A stretch of DNA of 64,000 nucleotides, taken from NCBI RefSeq assembly GCF_023277745.1, contig NZ_CP086322.1, positions 3,782,001 through 3,846,000 of the forward strand, in the 5' to 3' direction. How positions within the stretch are numbered: the first letter of the stretch is position 1; the number at the start of each line of letters is the position of its first letter. The notes below the pieces were generated by a model. That model was not told the DNA's origin and ran no database searches. It saw only the letters and a program-made list of their open reading frames with translations. Below are positions 9,109 through 16,655 of the stretch, piece after piece. A program made the translations under genes and the position numbers. This stretch comes from Streptomyces halobius. Its GTDB lineage: Bacteria; Actinomycetota; Actinomycetes; Streptomycetales; Streptomycetaceae.

Positions 9109-9519
9109 TCAGCCCAGGACCGCGAGGGCGTCGATCTCGATGAGCAGTCCCTTGGGCAGGCCGACATAGACCGTGGTGCGGGCGGCGGGGGCTTCCTTGA
9201 GGCCCTCGGCCTCGAAGTAGGCGTTGTAGATCGCGTTCATCTCGGCGAAGTGGTCGATGTCGGTGAGATAGACCCGGATCATCATGACGTCGTCCCAGGT
9301 CGCGCCGCCCTCTTCGAGGATGGCCTGGACGTTGGCGAGGGTCTGCAGGGTCTGTTCGCGCAGCGTGGGGCCGGCGGGCGTCGGGGGCCGACCCTCGGCG
9401 GCGGGGAGGAAACCGACCTGGCCGGCGACCTGGAGGATGTTGCCCTTCTTGACGCCGTGCGAGAACTTCGCGGGCGGGGTGGTGTGGGTGGCCGGGGTGA
9501 GGGCGATCTTGTCCGTCAT
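9109..9519 (-). CDS. ridA: RidA family enamine/imine deaminase
   Basis: YjgF/YER057c/UK114 protein of 136 residues. RidA hydrolyses reactive enamines such as 2-aminoacrylate, made by PLP-dependent serine/threonine dehydratases. The active-site region PAARTTVYVGLPKG and LIEIDALAV contains the conserved Arg and Glu. Its ATG overlaps the stop of the IclR gene (ATGA), so translation is coupled. The partner is probably the D-threonine aldolase/D-serine dehydratase-like enzyme encoded divergently. Confidence 0.92.
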   Translation of the reverse strand: MTDKIALTPATHTTPPAKFSHGVKKGNILQVAGQVGFLPAAEGRPPTPAGPTLREQTLQTLANVQAILEEGGATWDDVMMIRVYLTDIDHFAEMNAIYNAYFEAEGLKEAPAARTTVYVGLPKGLLIEIDALAVLG

Positions 9520-10277
9520 GCGGGGTCCTTTGCTGGGGTCGTGCCGGAGTACTCCCGGCTGATGGCTTCGGCGGTGCGGCGTACCAGGGGGAGCAGGGTG
9601 AGGAGTTCGTCGGCGGTGACGACGACGTTCGGCGCGGAGACCGACATGGCGGCGACGACGCGTTTGTCCGCGCCGCGGATGGGGGCGCCCACGCAGTTGA
9701 TGAACTCCTCGTGGCCACCGAGATCGGTGGCCCAGCCCTGTTCGCGGACCTTGGCCAGTTCGGCCAGGAAGGCCGCGGCGTCGGGCGTCGAACGGGAGGT
9801 GTAGCGGGGGTAGTCGAGCTTTTCCGCGAGGGCGCGGCGCTCGGCCTCGGGCAGGTCGGCGAGCAGCAGTTTGGCGACCGCGGCGACGGTGATGGCGACG
9901 GGTTTGCCGATCCGGGAGTACATCCGGACGGGGTAGCGGCTCTCGACCTTGTCGATGTAGAGGACCTCGTTCTCCTCGTGGACGGCGAGATGGACGGTGT
10001 GTCCGCATTTCTCGTGGAGTGCGACGAGGTGGGGGTGGGCGATCTCCCGGATGTCGAGGTTTTCGACGGCCTGCTGGGCGAGGGTGAAGAGCCGGGCGCC
10101 GAGGCGGTAGCGCTGGTCCGCCTGGCGGTAGACGATGCCGTGTTCGTGGAGGGTGCGCAGCAGGCGCAGGGCGGTGGATTTGTGCACGCCGAGGCGGACG
10201 GCGACCTGTTCGAGGTTGGCCGGGCCCTCCGCGAGCAGCGGAAGGATGCTCAGCGCGCGATCGACTGTCTGGCTCAT
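9516..10277 (-). CDS. IclR-family transcriptional regulator
   Basis: 253 residues: an N-terminal winged helix-turn-helix (VAVRLGVHKSTALRLLRTL, about residues 21-40) followed by an IclR effector-binding domain ending near residue 245. It lies between the kinase and ridA in one leftward operon, with a 4-bp overlap with ridA. It probably controls both arms of the D-amino-acid locus through the palindrome at 11554-11570. The effector is unknown; the gene context suggests a D-amino acid or a 2-oxo acid. Confidence 0.92.
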   Translation of the reverse strand: MSQTVDRALSILPLLAEGPANLEQVAVRLGVHKSTALRLLRTLHEHGIVYRQADQRYRLGARLFTLAQQAVENLDIREIAHPHLVALHEKCGHTVHLAVHEENEVLYIDKVESRYPVRMYSRIGKPVAITVAAVAKLLLADLPEAERRALAEKLDYPRYTSRSTPDAAAFLAELAKVREQGWATDLGGHEEFINCVGAPIRGADKRVVAAMSVSAPNVVVTADELLTLLPLVRRTAEAISREYSGTTPAKDPA

Positions 10278-10299
10278 GCCGGTGCCTCGCTTCGCTCGT

Positions 10300-11385
10300 T
10301 CACCGCGTACGTACCTCCTCATCGGCCTGTTCGTCGGCCGCCATGGCGTTCGTCCAGCCGGGGCCGAGGTGCAGTGTCCCCCAGGCGGTGTCGTCGAGAC
10401 CGGCCAGGCGGTCGGCGAGCGCCCGGCCCGGGGGTGCGGCGAGGTCGCCGGGGGCGGTGAGGGCCGCGGCGGCCCAGAGGTGGCCGTACCGGATGCGGGT
10501 ACGGACGGGCAGCCCGCGGAGGGTGGCGGAGAGGAACCCGGCGGCGAAGGCGTCGCCGGCGCCCGCGGCGGCGATGACGTCGACGTTCAGGGACGGGACG
10601 CGGGTGCGGAGTTCGGTGATGCCGGTGCGGTGAAGGAGCGGGTCGTCGACGCCCTGGAAGACATCGTGGAAGGCCATCGCCCCGCCCCTGCCCTGCTTGA
10701 CGACCAGGATGTCCGGCTCGGGGATCGCCTCGCGAAGGGCCCGGATGCCGTGCAGGCCCCATGCGTCCCGGGCCTCGTCGTCGCCGACGAACACGATGTC
10801 GGCGCGGCGCGCCAGGTCGAGGAGGATCCGGGGGTCCCGATCGCCCGTCCAGAGTCCGGCCCGGTGGTTGACGTCGAACGAGACCAGTGGGCGGCCGGGG
10901 CGCGGAGTCGTGAGGTCGCCCAGCAGGCCCAGGCAGTCCTCGGAGAGGGCGGCCGTGATCCCGGACAGATGCAGGATCCGGCCCGATCCGATCGCCGCCA
11001 GGTCCATGGTGGTGACGGACATGGCGGAGGCGGCGGAACCGGCCCGGTAGTAGGCCACTTCGTGGGCGTCGGTGACGCGGTCGCCGGCGGTGCGGAAGTA
11101 GATGCCGGTGGGGCGGGTGGGGTCGCGGCGTACGGCGCGCGTGTCGACGCCGTAGCCGGTGATGGCCTGGACGAGGTGGTCGCCGAAGCTGTCGGCGCCC
11201 ACCCGGCTGAGCCACCGGGCGCGGTGGCCGGCGGCGGCGAGCATGCACGCCACATTGGATTCCGCACCGCCGATGGCGCGCTCGAAGGCGGGTACGTCGG
11301 CGAGCCGCCCCGGTGTGGTGGGCAGGAAGGTGACCATGGACTCGCCGAGGCAGACGACGTCGACGTCGTTGGAGAACGTGGTCAC
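10300..11385 (-). CDS. PfkB-family sugar kinase (2-keto-3-deoxygluconate kinase-like)
   Basis: Ribokinase/PfkB-fold kinase, 361 residues. It begins VDVVCLGESMVTFLP, has the sugar-binding IGGAESNVA loop, and the PfkB signature AAGAGDAFAAGF with the catalytic Asp near residue 285. KDG kinases share this layout, but substrate cannot be fixed from sequence alone. GTG 11385 was chosen because GAAGGAG lies about 12 bp upstream and the protein starts at the first beta strand; the frame is open to 11499. It is the first gene of the leftward operon with iclR, ridA and the permease. Confidence 0.88.
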   Translation of the reverse strand: MTTFSNDVDVVCLGESMVTFLPTTPGRLADVPAFERAIGGAESNVACMLAAAGHRARWLSRVGADSFGDHLVQAITGYGVDTRAVRRDPTRPTGIYFRTAGDRVTDAHEVAYYRAGSAASAMSVTTMDLAAIGSGRILHLSGITAALSEDCLGLLGDLTTPRPGRPLVSFDVNHRAGLWTGDRDPRILLDLARRADIVFVGDDEARDAWGLHGIRALREAIPEPDILVVKQGRGGAMAFHDVFQGVDDPLLHRTGITELRTRVPSLNVDVIAAAGAGDAFAAGFLSATLRGLPVRTRIRYGHLWAAAALTAPGDLAAPPGRALADRLAGLDDTAWGTLHLGPGWTNAMAADEQADEEVRTR

Positions 11386-11461
11386 GATCGGTCGCGCTCC
11401 TTCGCTCGCCACGGCTTGCACAGCGGGCTTCCCCAGTGGCGTCCGCACCCGGCCTTCTCGC

Positions 11462-11506
11462 GGTTTCTCCCACCATTGACCCGGCGTTTCTTCCACCATT
11501 GACCCG
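11462..11506. repeat. 22-bp direct repeats upstream of the kinase gene
   Basis: Two copies of a 22-mer (11462-11483 and 11485-11506, 20 of 22 identical; core CCACCATTGACCCG), period 23 bp, lie 77-121 bp upstream of the kinase start. They may be operator half-sites or a small tandem duplication. Confidence 0.6.
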
Positions 11507-11553
11507 TTGACAGCTCGGATGTTAGACAGCGTTAAGCGTTATACGCAATGACT

Positions 11554-11570
11554 GTTGCAAATATTGCAAC
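11554..11570. promoter_or_regulatory. 17-bp palindromic operator, likely for the IclR regulator
   Basis: GTTGCAA-ATA-TTGCAAC is a perfect inverted repeat 20 bp before the start of the D-threonine aldolase-like gene, within the 204-bp divergent region. A second small palindrome, GCGTTATACGC, lies at 11536-11546. Length and A/T centre fit IclR-type operators. The link to the IclR gene is inferred from context. Confidence 0.65.
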
Positions 11571-11589
11571 GAGAGTGTGAGGAGGCCCC

Positions 11590-12903
11590 ATGGCCGGCGA
11601 GCGGCTCGCGAAGGGACTCACGCAGGGAGTCGTCCAAGGACTCGGGGGACTCGCGGACGAACGGATCGATCACCGCTTCAAGGCGCTCCCCCCGGACGCC
11701 GACGGCCTGACCATCGGAGAGCTGGCCGCCCAGCGCCGCAACCTCTTCCGTGGCGGCTTCACCACCCCTGTCCTGGCCCTCTCCGCCGAGTCCGTCGAGC
11801 ACAACCTGGCCGTGATGGAGACCTATGCCGAACGGCACGGCCTGGCCTTCGCCCCGCACGGCAAGACCTGTATGGCCCCGCAGCTCTTCGCCCGCCAACT
11901 GGAGCGCGGGGCGTGGGGCATCACCGCCGCCGTCCCCCACCAGGTCCGTGTCTACCGCGCCTACGGCATCCAGCGGATCTTCCTCGCCAATGAGGTGGTG
12001 GACGCGGCCGCGCTGCGCTGGCTCGCCCGCGAGCTGGACACCGACCCGGACTTCCGGCTGATCTGTTACGTCGACTCGCTGCGCGGTATCGAGCTGATGG
12101 ACACGGCGCTGCGCGAGGCCGGGGCCACCCGCCCGGTGGACGTCGTCGTCGAACTGGGCGCCGGTGAGGGCGCGCGTACCGGCGTCCGTACCGAGACCGA
12201 GTGCCTGGAACTCGCCGACGCCATCGCGGGGGTGGACACCCTCCGGCTGGTCGGCATCGCCGGCTACGAGGGCGAGGTCCCGCAGCCCACACCCGAGAGG
12301 GTCGCCGCCTATCTGCGCCGGCTGGTGGCACTGACCGTGGAGTTCGACAAGGCCGGCCGGTTCGCCGATCTCGACCGGATCGTCATCAGCTCCGGCGGCA
12401 GCGCCTGGTTCGACACCGTCGCCGAGGTCTTCGCCGAGCTCCCCGAGCTGTCCGCCCCGGCCCTCAAGCTGCTGCGCTCGGGCGCGTATGTCTCGCACGA
12501 CAGCGGCCACTACCGCCGTATCACTCCCTTCAACCGCGTACCGGAGGAGGGCGAACTGCAGCCCGCATTCCGGCTGTGGGCGCAGGTCGTCTCCCGTCCC
12601 ACCCCCGAGCAGGCGTTCCTCAACGCGGGCAAGCGCGACGCCGCGCACGACCTCGATCTGCCGCAGGCCCAGGTCGTACGGTCCGGCCGGGACGGCACCG
12701 TGCGCCCGGCGGACGGCATCACCGTCACCGGCCTGTCCGACCAGCACGCCTGGCTCGCGACGGAGAGCGCGGGCGCCCTGGAGGTCGGCGACTGGGTCGG
12801 GCTGGGTCTGTCGCACCCCTGCACGTCCTTCGACAAATGGCAGCTGATCCCGCTGGTCGAGGCGGACGGCACGGTCGTCGACCTCATCCGCACCTTCTTC
12901 TGA
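11590..12903 (+). CDS. D-threonine aldolase/D-serine dehydratase-like PLP enzyme (alanine racemase fold)
   Basis: Fold-type III PLP enzyme, 437 residues, related to metal-dependent D-threonine aldolase and eukaryotic-type D-serine dehydratase. The PLP Lys is in FAPHGKTCMAPQ near residue 91. The C-terminal SHPCTSFDKW carries the His-x-Cys pair that binds zinc in this family. It probably acts on D-3-hydroxy amino acids; a dehydratase reaction would release an enamine, matching the nearby RidA. ATG 11590 follows GAGGAGG. The D-aminoacylase gene begins 10 bp later, so they form an operon. Confidence 0.88.
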   Translation: MAGERLAKGLTQGVVQGLGGLADERIDHRFKALPPDADGLTIGELAAQRRNLFRGGFTTPVLALSAESVEHNLAVMETYAERHGLAFAPHGKTCMAPQLFARQLERGAWGITAAVPHQVRVYRAYGIQRIFLANEVVDAAALRWLARELDTDPDFRLICYVDSLRGIELMDTALREAGATRPVDVVVELGAGEGARTGVRTETECLELADAIAGVDTLRLVGIAGYEGEVPQPTPERVAAYLRRLVALTVEFDKAGRFADLDRIVISSGGSAWFDTVAEVFAELPELSAPALKLLRSGAYVSHDSGHYRRITPFNRVPEEGELQPAFRLWAQVVSRPTPEQAFLNAGKRDAAHDLDLPQAQVVRSGRDGTVRPADGITVTGLSDQHAWLATESAGALEVGDWVGLGLSHPCTSFDKWQLIPLVEADGTVVDLIRTFF

Positions 12904-12913
12904 GGCGCCCGCC

Positions 12914-14629
12914 ATGGACCTGGTCATCCGTGACGCGAAGGTCGTCGACGGCACCGGCGGCGCCTCCTGCCGGGCCGATGTCGCCATCGACGGCGGCCGG
13001 ATCGCCGCCCTCGTGCGCGAGGGTGCGGGCCGACGCCCCAGCGCCCGCCGGGTGCTGGACGCCGGCGGCCTCGCGCTCTCCCCCGGCTTCATCGACATGC
13101 ACGCCCACAGCGACCTCGCCCTGCTGCGCGACCCCGGTCACGAAGCCAAGGCCGCCCAGGGCGTCACCCTCGAAGTCCTCGGCCAGGACGGCCTGTCGTA
13201 CGCGCCGGTGGACGACGCCACCCTCGCCCAGGTCCGCGCCCAGATCACCGGCTGGAACGGCGGGGCGCCCGGGGACACCTCCCCGGACTTCACCTGGAGG
13301 TCGGTCGGCGAGTACCTCGACCGGCTCGACCACGGCTTCGACGGCCACGGCATCGCCGTCAACGCCGCCTGTCTCGTCCCCCAGGGCACGGTCCGGATGC
13401 TCGCGGTCGGCTACGAGGACCGCGCGGCCAGCGCCGACGAGCTCACCCGGATGAAGCAACTGGTCGCCGAAGGCATGGAACAGGGTGCCGTCGGCCTCTC
13501 CTCCGGCCTGACCTACACCCCCGGCATGTACGCCTCGGACGCCGAACTGACCGAACTGTGCCGGGTGGTGGCCCGCTACGACGGCTACTACTGCCCGCAC
13601 CACCGCTCCTACGGGGCGGGCGCCCTGCAGGCGTACGAGGAGATGCTGGCCGTCACCCGCGAGGCCGGCTGCGCCCTCCATCTCGCCCACGCCACCATGA
13701 ACTTCGGCGTCAACAAGGGCCGCGCCCCCGAGCTGCTCGCCCTCCTGGACAAGGCCCTCGCCTCGGGTGCCGACATCACCCTCGACACGTACCCCTACAC
13801 CCCCGGCTGCACGACCCTGGCCGCGATGCTGCCCGGCTGGGCCGCGGTGGGCGGGCCCGAGGCGGTCCTGGCCCGCCTCCAGGACCCGGAGAGCGCCGCC
13901 CGGATACGGCACGACCTGGAGGTCACCGGCTCCGACGGCTGCCATGGCGTGCCCATCGAGTGGGACACCGTCGAGATCTCGGGCGTGCGCGACCCGGGAC
14001 TCGCCGGCCACGTCGGGAAGACGCTCGCCCACAGCGCCGCCGAACGCGGCGAGGCCCCCTGGACCACCGCCCGCCGTCTCCTCATCGACGACCGCCTCGG
14101 CTCGACGATCCTCCATCACGTCGGCCACGAGGAGAACGTCCGGCAGATCATGCGGCACCGTGTGCACACCGGCGGCAGCGACGGCATCCTCCAGGGCGAC
14201 AAACCCCACCCCCGCGCGTACGGGACCTTCCCCCGGTACCTCGGCACGTACGTGCGCGAACTGGGCGTGCTGTCGCTGGAGGAGTGCGTCGCACATCTGA
14301 CCTCGCGCCCGGCCGCCCGGCTACGGCTGCCCGACCGCGGCCTGGTCCGCGAGGGCTACCGCGCCGACCTGGCTCTCTTCGACCCCGAAACGGTCGCCGC
14401 CGGCTCGACGTTCGAGGCGCCGCGCGTGCTGCCACTGGGTATTCCGTACGTCCTGATCGACGGCCGCTTCGTGATCGAGGACGGCCGACGGACGGACGTA
14501 CTGGCGGGACGGGCGGTGCGGCGGACGGACGGACCGGCGGGCGAGGGGAGCGGCGGACGCGCTGGTCGGGCGGCGGCGGGCAGGGCCGGCACCGTCACCC
14601 CCCGTGACACACTCCACACCAACAGTTGA
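12914..14629 (+). CDS. N-acyl-D-amino-acid deacylase (D-aminoacylase)
   Basis: Amidohydrolase-superfamily enzyme, 571 residues, that removes the acyl group from N-acyl-D-amino acids. The N-terminal beta segment MDLVIRDAKVVDGTG leads to the metal-binding FIDMHAHSDLALL (H-x-H). LHLAHATMNFG and GGSDGILQGDKPHPRAYG hold further metal ligands and the catalytic Asp region. The last 45 residues are low-complexity Gly/Arg, longer than usual. Together with the upstream PLP enzyme it would free and degrade D-amino acids, for example from peptidoglycan or D-amino-acid-containing natural products. Confidence 0.9.
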   Translation: MDLVIRDAKVVDGTGGASCRADVAIDGGRIAALVREGAGRRPSARRVLDAGGLALSPGFIDMHAHSDLALLRDPGHEAKAAQGVTLEVLGQDGLSYAPVDDATLAQVRAQITGWNGGAPGDTSPDFTWRSVGEYLDRLDHGFDGHGIAVNAACLVPQGTVRMLAVGYEDRAASADELTRMKQLVAEGMEQGAVGLSSGLTYTPGMYASDAELTELCRVVARYDGYYCPHHRSYGAGALQAYEEMLAVTREAGCALHLAHATMNFGVNKGRAPELLALLDKALASGADITLDTYPYTPGCTTLAAMLPGWAAVGGPEAVLARLQDPESAARIRHDLEVTGSDGCHGVPIEWDTVEISGVRDPGLAGHVGKTLAHSAAERGEAPWTTARRLLIDDRLGSTILHHVGHEENVRQIMRHRVHTGGSDGILQGDKPHPRAYGTFPRYLGTYVRELGVLSLEECVAHLTSRPAARLRLPDRGLVREGYRADLALFDPETVAAGSTFEAPRVLPLGIPYVLIDGRFVIEDGRRTDVLAGRAVRRTDGPAGEGSGGRAGRAAAGRAGTVTPRDTLHTNS

Positions 14630-14671
14630 TCCAGTGGGCAAAAACACCGGGCGGGCGCCGTTATGCGGCCG

Positions 14672-14677
14672 TAAGGT
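14672..14677 (+). promoter_or_regulatory. -10 box for a probably leaderless aminotransferase mRNA
   Basis: TAAGGT ends 7 bp before the ATG at 14685, and no Shine-Dalgarno sequence lies between. This layout is typical of leaderless Streptomyces transcripts starting at the A of ATG. No clear -35 box. Confidence 0.45.
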
Positions 14678-14684
14678 GGCTGAC

Positions 14685-15896
14685 ATGCAGGTGATCCAGT
14701 CAACCAAGCTCGCCAACGTCTGCTACGAAATCCGTGGCCCGGTCCTCGAGGAGGCCATGCGGCTTGAGGCGGCGGGTCATCGCATCCTCAAGCTCAACAC
14801 GGGCAACCCGGCGGCGTTCGGCTTCGCATGCCCGCCCGAAATACTGGAGGACATCCTCCGGTCCGTCGGCACGGCCCATGGCTACGGCGATGCGAAGGGC
14901 CTGCTCTCCGCCCGCCGCGCGGTGATGCAGCACTACCAGACCAAGGGCATCGAGCTCTCCGTCGACGACATCTACCTGGGCAACGGCGTCTCCGAGCTGA
15001 TCCAGATGTCGATGCAGGCGCTGCTGGACGACGGCGACGAGGTACTCGTCCCGGCCCCGGACTATCCGCTGTGGACGGCCTCGGTCTCGCTCTCCGGCGG
15101 TACGGCCGTGCACTACCGCTGCGACGAGCGGGCGGACTGGATGCCCGACCTGGCCGACATCGAGCGCAAGGTCACCGACCGCACCAAGGCCATCGTCGTC
15201 ATCAACCCCAACAACCCCACGGGCGCCCTATACGACGACGAGCTGCTGCGCGGTATCGCGGAGCTCGCCCGCCGCCACAACCTGATCGTCTGCGCCGACG
15301 AGATCTACGACAAGATCCTCTACGACGGTGTCACCCACACCCCGTTCGCCTCACTCGCCCCGGATCTGCTCACGCTGACCTTCAACGGTCTGTCGAAGTC
15401 GTACCGGGTGGCCGGCTACCGCAGCGGCTGGCTCGCGGTCTGCGGCCCGAAGGCGCACGCCAGCTCGTACATCGAGGGCCTGACGATCCTGGCCAATATG
15501 CGGCTGTGCGCCAATATGCCGGCCCAGCACGCGGTCGCGACCGCGCTCGGCGGCCACCAGTCGATCAACGATCTGGTGCTCCCCGGCGGCCGGCTGCTGG
15601 AGCAGCGCGATACGGCGCATGAGCTGCTCACCCAGATCCCGGGCGTCAGCTGCGTCAAGCCGAAGGGCGCGCTGTATGCCTTCCCGCGGCTCGATCCCAA
15701 GGTCTACAAGGTCAAGGACGACCGGCGGATGGTGCTGGACCTGCTGCGCGCCGAGAAGATCATGATCGTCCACGGTACCGGCTTCAACTGGCCGGAGCCG
15801 GACCACTTCCGTCTGGTCACACTCCCCAACAAGGACGATCTGACGGACGCCATCACCCGGATCGGCTCCTTCCTGGACGGTTACGGACAGCACTGA
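14685..15896 (+). CDS. PLP-dependent aminotransferase (AlaA-like, class I/II)
   Basis: Fold-type I aminotransferase, 403 residues, of the alanine/valine-pyruvate type near E. coli AlaA. The PLP-binding Lys is in LSKSYRVAGYRSGW, INPNNPTGALY binds substrate and PLP, and GLTILANMRLCANMPAQ is characteristic of the AlaA branch. The start at 14685 gives the usual MQ-x-I-x2-S-x-KLANVCYEIRGPV beginning; an upstream ATG-less extension overlaps the D-aminoacylase and is rejected. It lies 55 bp after that gene and seems to have its own promoter. Confidence 0.92.
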   Translation: MQVIQSTKLANVCYEIRGPVLEEAMRLEAAGHRILKLNTGNPAAFGFACPPEILEDILRSVGTAHGYGDAKGLLSARRAVMQHYQTKGIELSVDDIYLGNGVSELIQMSMQALLDDGDEVLVPAPDYPLWTASVSLSGGTAVHYRCDERADWMPDLADIERKVTDRTKAIVVINPNNPTGALYDDELLRGIAELARRHNLIVCADEIYDKILYDGVTHTPFASLAPDLLTLTFNGLSKSYRVAGYRSGWLAVCGPKAHASSYIEGLTILANMRLCANMPAQHAVATALGGHQSINDLVLPGGRLLEQRDTAHELLTQIPGVSCVKPKGALYAFPRLDPKVYKVKDDRRMVLDLLRAEKIMIVHGTGFNWPEPDHFRLVTLPNKDDLTDAITRIGSFLDGYGQH

Positions 15897-15990
15897 ACCG
15901 CACTACCGACAGCACAGAACCGCCCCTACGGCCAGTACCGACGTCCCGGCATCCCCACGCCGCGCACCTTTGGCTGTACACCTCACAACT

Positions 15991-16024
15991 TTAGACAGAG
16001 TCTAAGCTAGGATGGTCTCCTAGC
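15991..16024. promoter_or_regulatory. FUR-family (7-1-7) box plus second inverted repeat over the promoter
   Basis: TTAGACAGAGTCTAA (15991-16005) is a near-perfect 15-bp dyad with the same outer bases as PerR/Fur 7-1-7 boxes (TTAGAnT-n-AnTCTAA). Right after it, GCTAGGA (16006-16012) pairs with TCCTAGC (16018-16024). TAGGAT at 16008-16013 is a good -10 box, so both dyads would block RNA polymerase. The ribosome site CAGGAGG is at 16031-16037. Confidence 0.6.
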
Positions 16025-16044
16025 CATTTTCAGGAGGCCATCCC

Positions 16045-16503
16045 ATGTACGAACCGATCCGCACCAAGTCGGTCCACACCATGGCCGCCGCCCCGGAGAT
16101 CCCGCACCGCTCCCGCGAGGAGGAGCTGGACATCCGGCTCGCCGGACAACTGACCGCGCTGCTCACCGTGACCGACGAGCTGCACGCCCTGGCGGTGCGG
16201 GCCGACGACGCCACGGACGGCGATGCCGCCTACGGGGCCGCACTGGACGCCGCCGCGCTGGCGAACGCCGCCGATCGCCTCGCCGAGCAGGTCGCGCGGC
16301 TGAACGGCGGCCGCTGTCCGCTGCGCGCCGAGCCGACCGGCGGCGACCCGTCCCGTATCCCGGCCCTGCAGCAGCGCGCCCACACTCTGGCGGGGAACGC
16401 GCTGGCGGTGGCCACTTCCCGTAACGACGCCGCGGCGATCACCCTGACGTCCGAGCGCCTGGAGGCGCACCACGCGCCGCTTCCGGACCTCGCTACGGCG
16501 TGA
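16045..16503 (+). CDS. Small hypothetical protein behind a FUR-type box
   Basis: Not recognised. A 152-residue, Ala-rich, mostly helical and soluble-looking protein with no signal peptide or membrane segment. It holds a single Cys (GGRCPLRAE, near residue 92) and many His in the first and last 25 residues (PHRSREEE; EAHHAPLP). ATG 16045 has a strong CAGGAGG 7 bp upstream. The operator-like box suggests control by iron, peroxide or another metal. It converges on the PEP carboxykinase gene across a hairpin. Confidence 0.75.
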   Translation: MYEPIRTKSVHTMAAAPEIPHRSREEELDIRLAGQLTALLTVTDELHALAVRADDATDGDAAYGAALDAAALANAADRLAEQVARLNGGRCPLRAEPTGGDPSRIPALQQRAHTLAGNALAVATSRNDAAAITLTSERLEAHHAPLPDLATA

Positions 16504-16589
16504 CGGGGCACGTCGGAGGAGTGACGTGACGGGTCACGCCAGGGCAGTGACGGGCGGCCCCGTGGTGCCGCTGGGCGACGCCCGAAACG

Positions 16590-16626
16590 CGTCCGGGGCC
16601 CCGCACCGAATGTGGGACCCCGGACG
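16590..16626. terminator. Hairpin between the hypothetical gene and PEP carboxykinase
   Basis: A 9-bp stem CGTCCGGGG/CCCCGGACG extends inward through CCCGCA/TGTGGG with one bulge. It lies 30 bp before the convergent pckG stop. Confidence 0.75.
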
Positions 16627-16655
16627 GGAGTTGAGCGTCGTACTACGCGTCGCGC

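Noticed and set aside
11386..11499. N-terminal extension of the PfkB kinase to the start at 11499
   Set aside because: It covers the 22-bp repeats and lacks similarity to the family; GTG 11385 has a good ribosome site and begins at the first strand.
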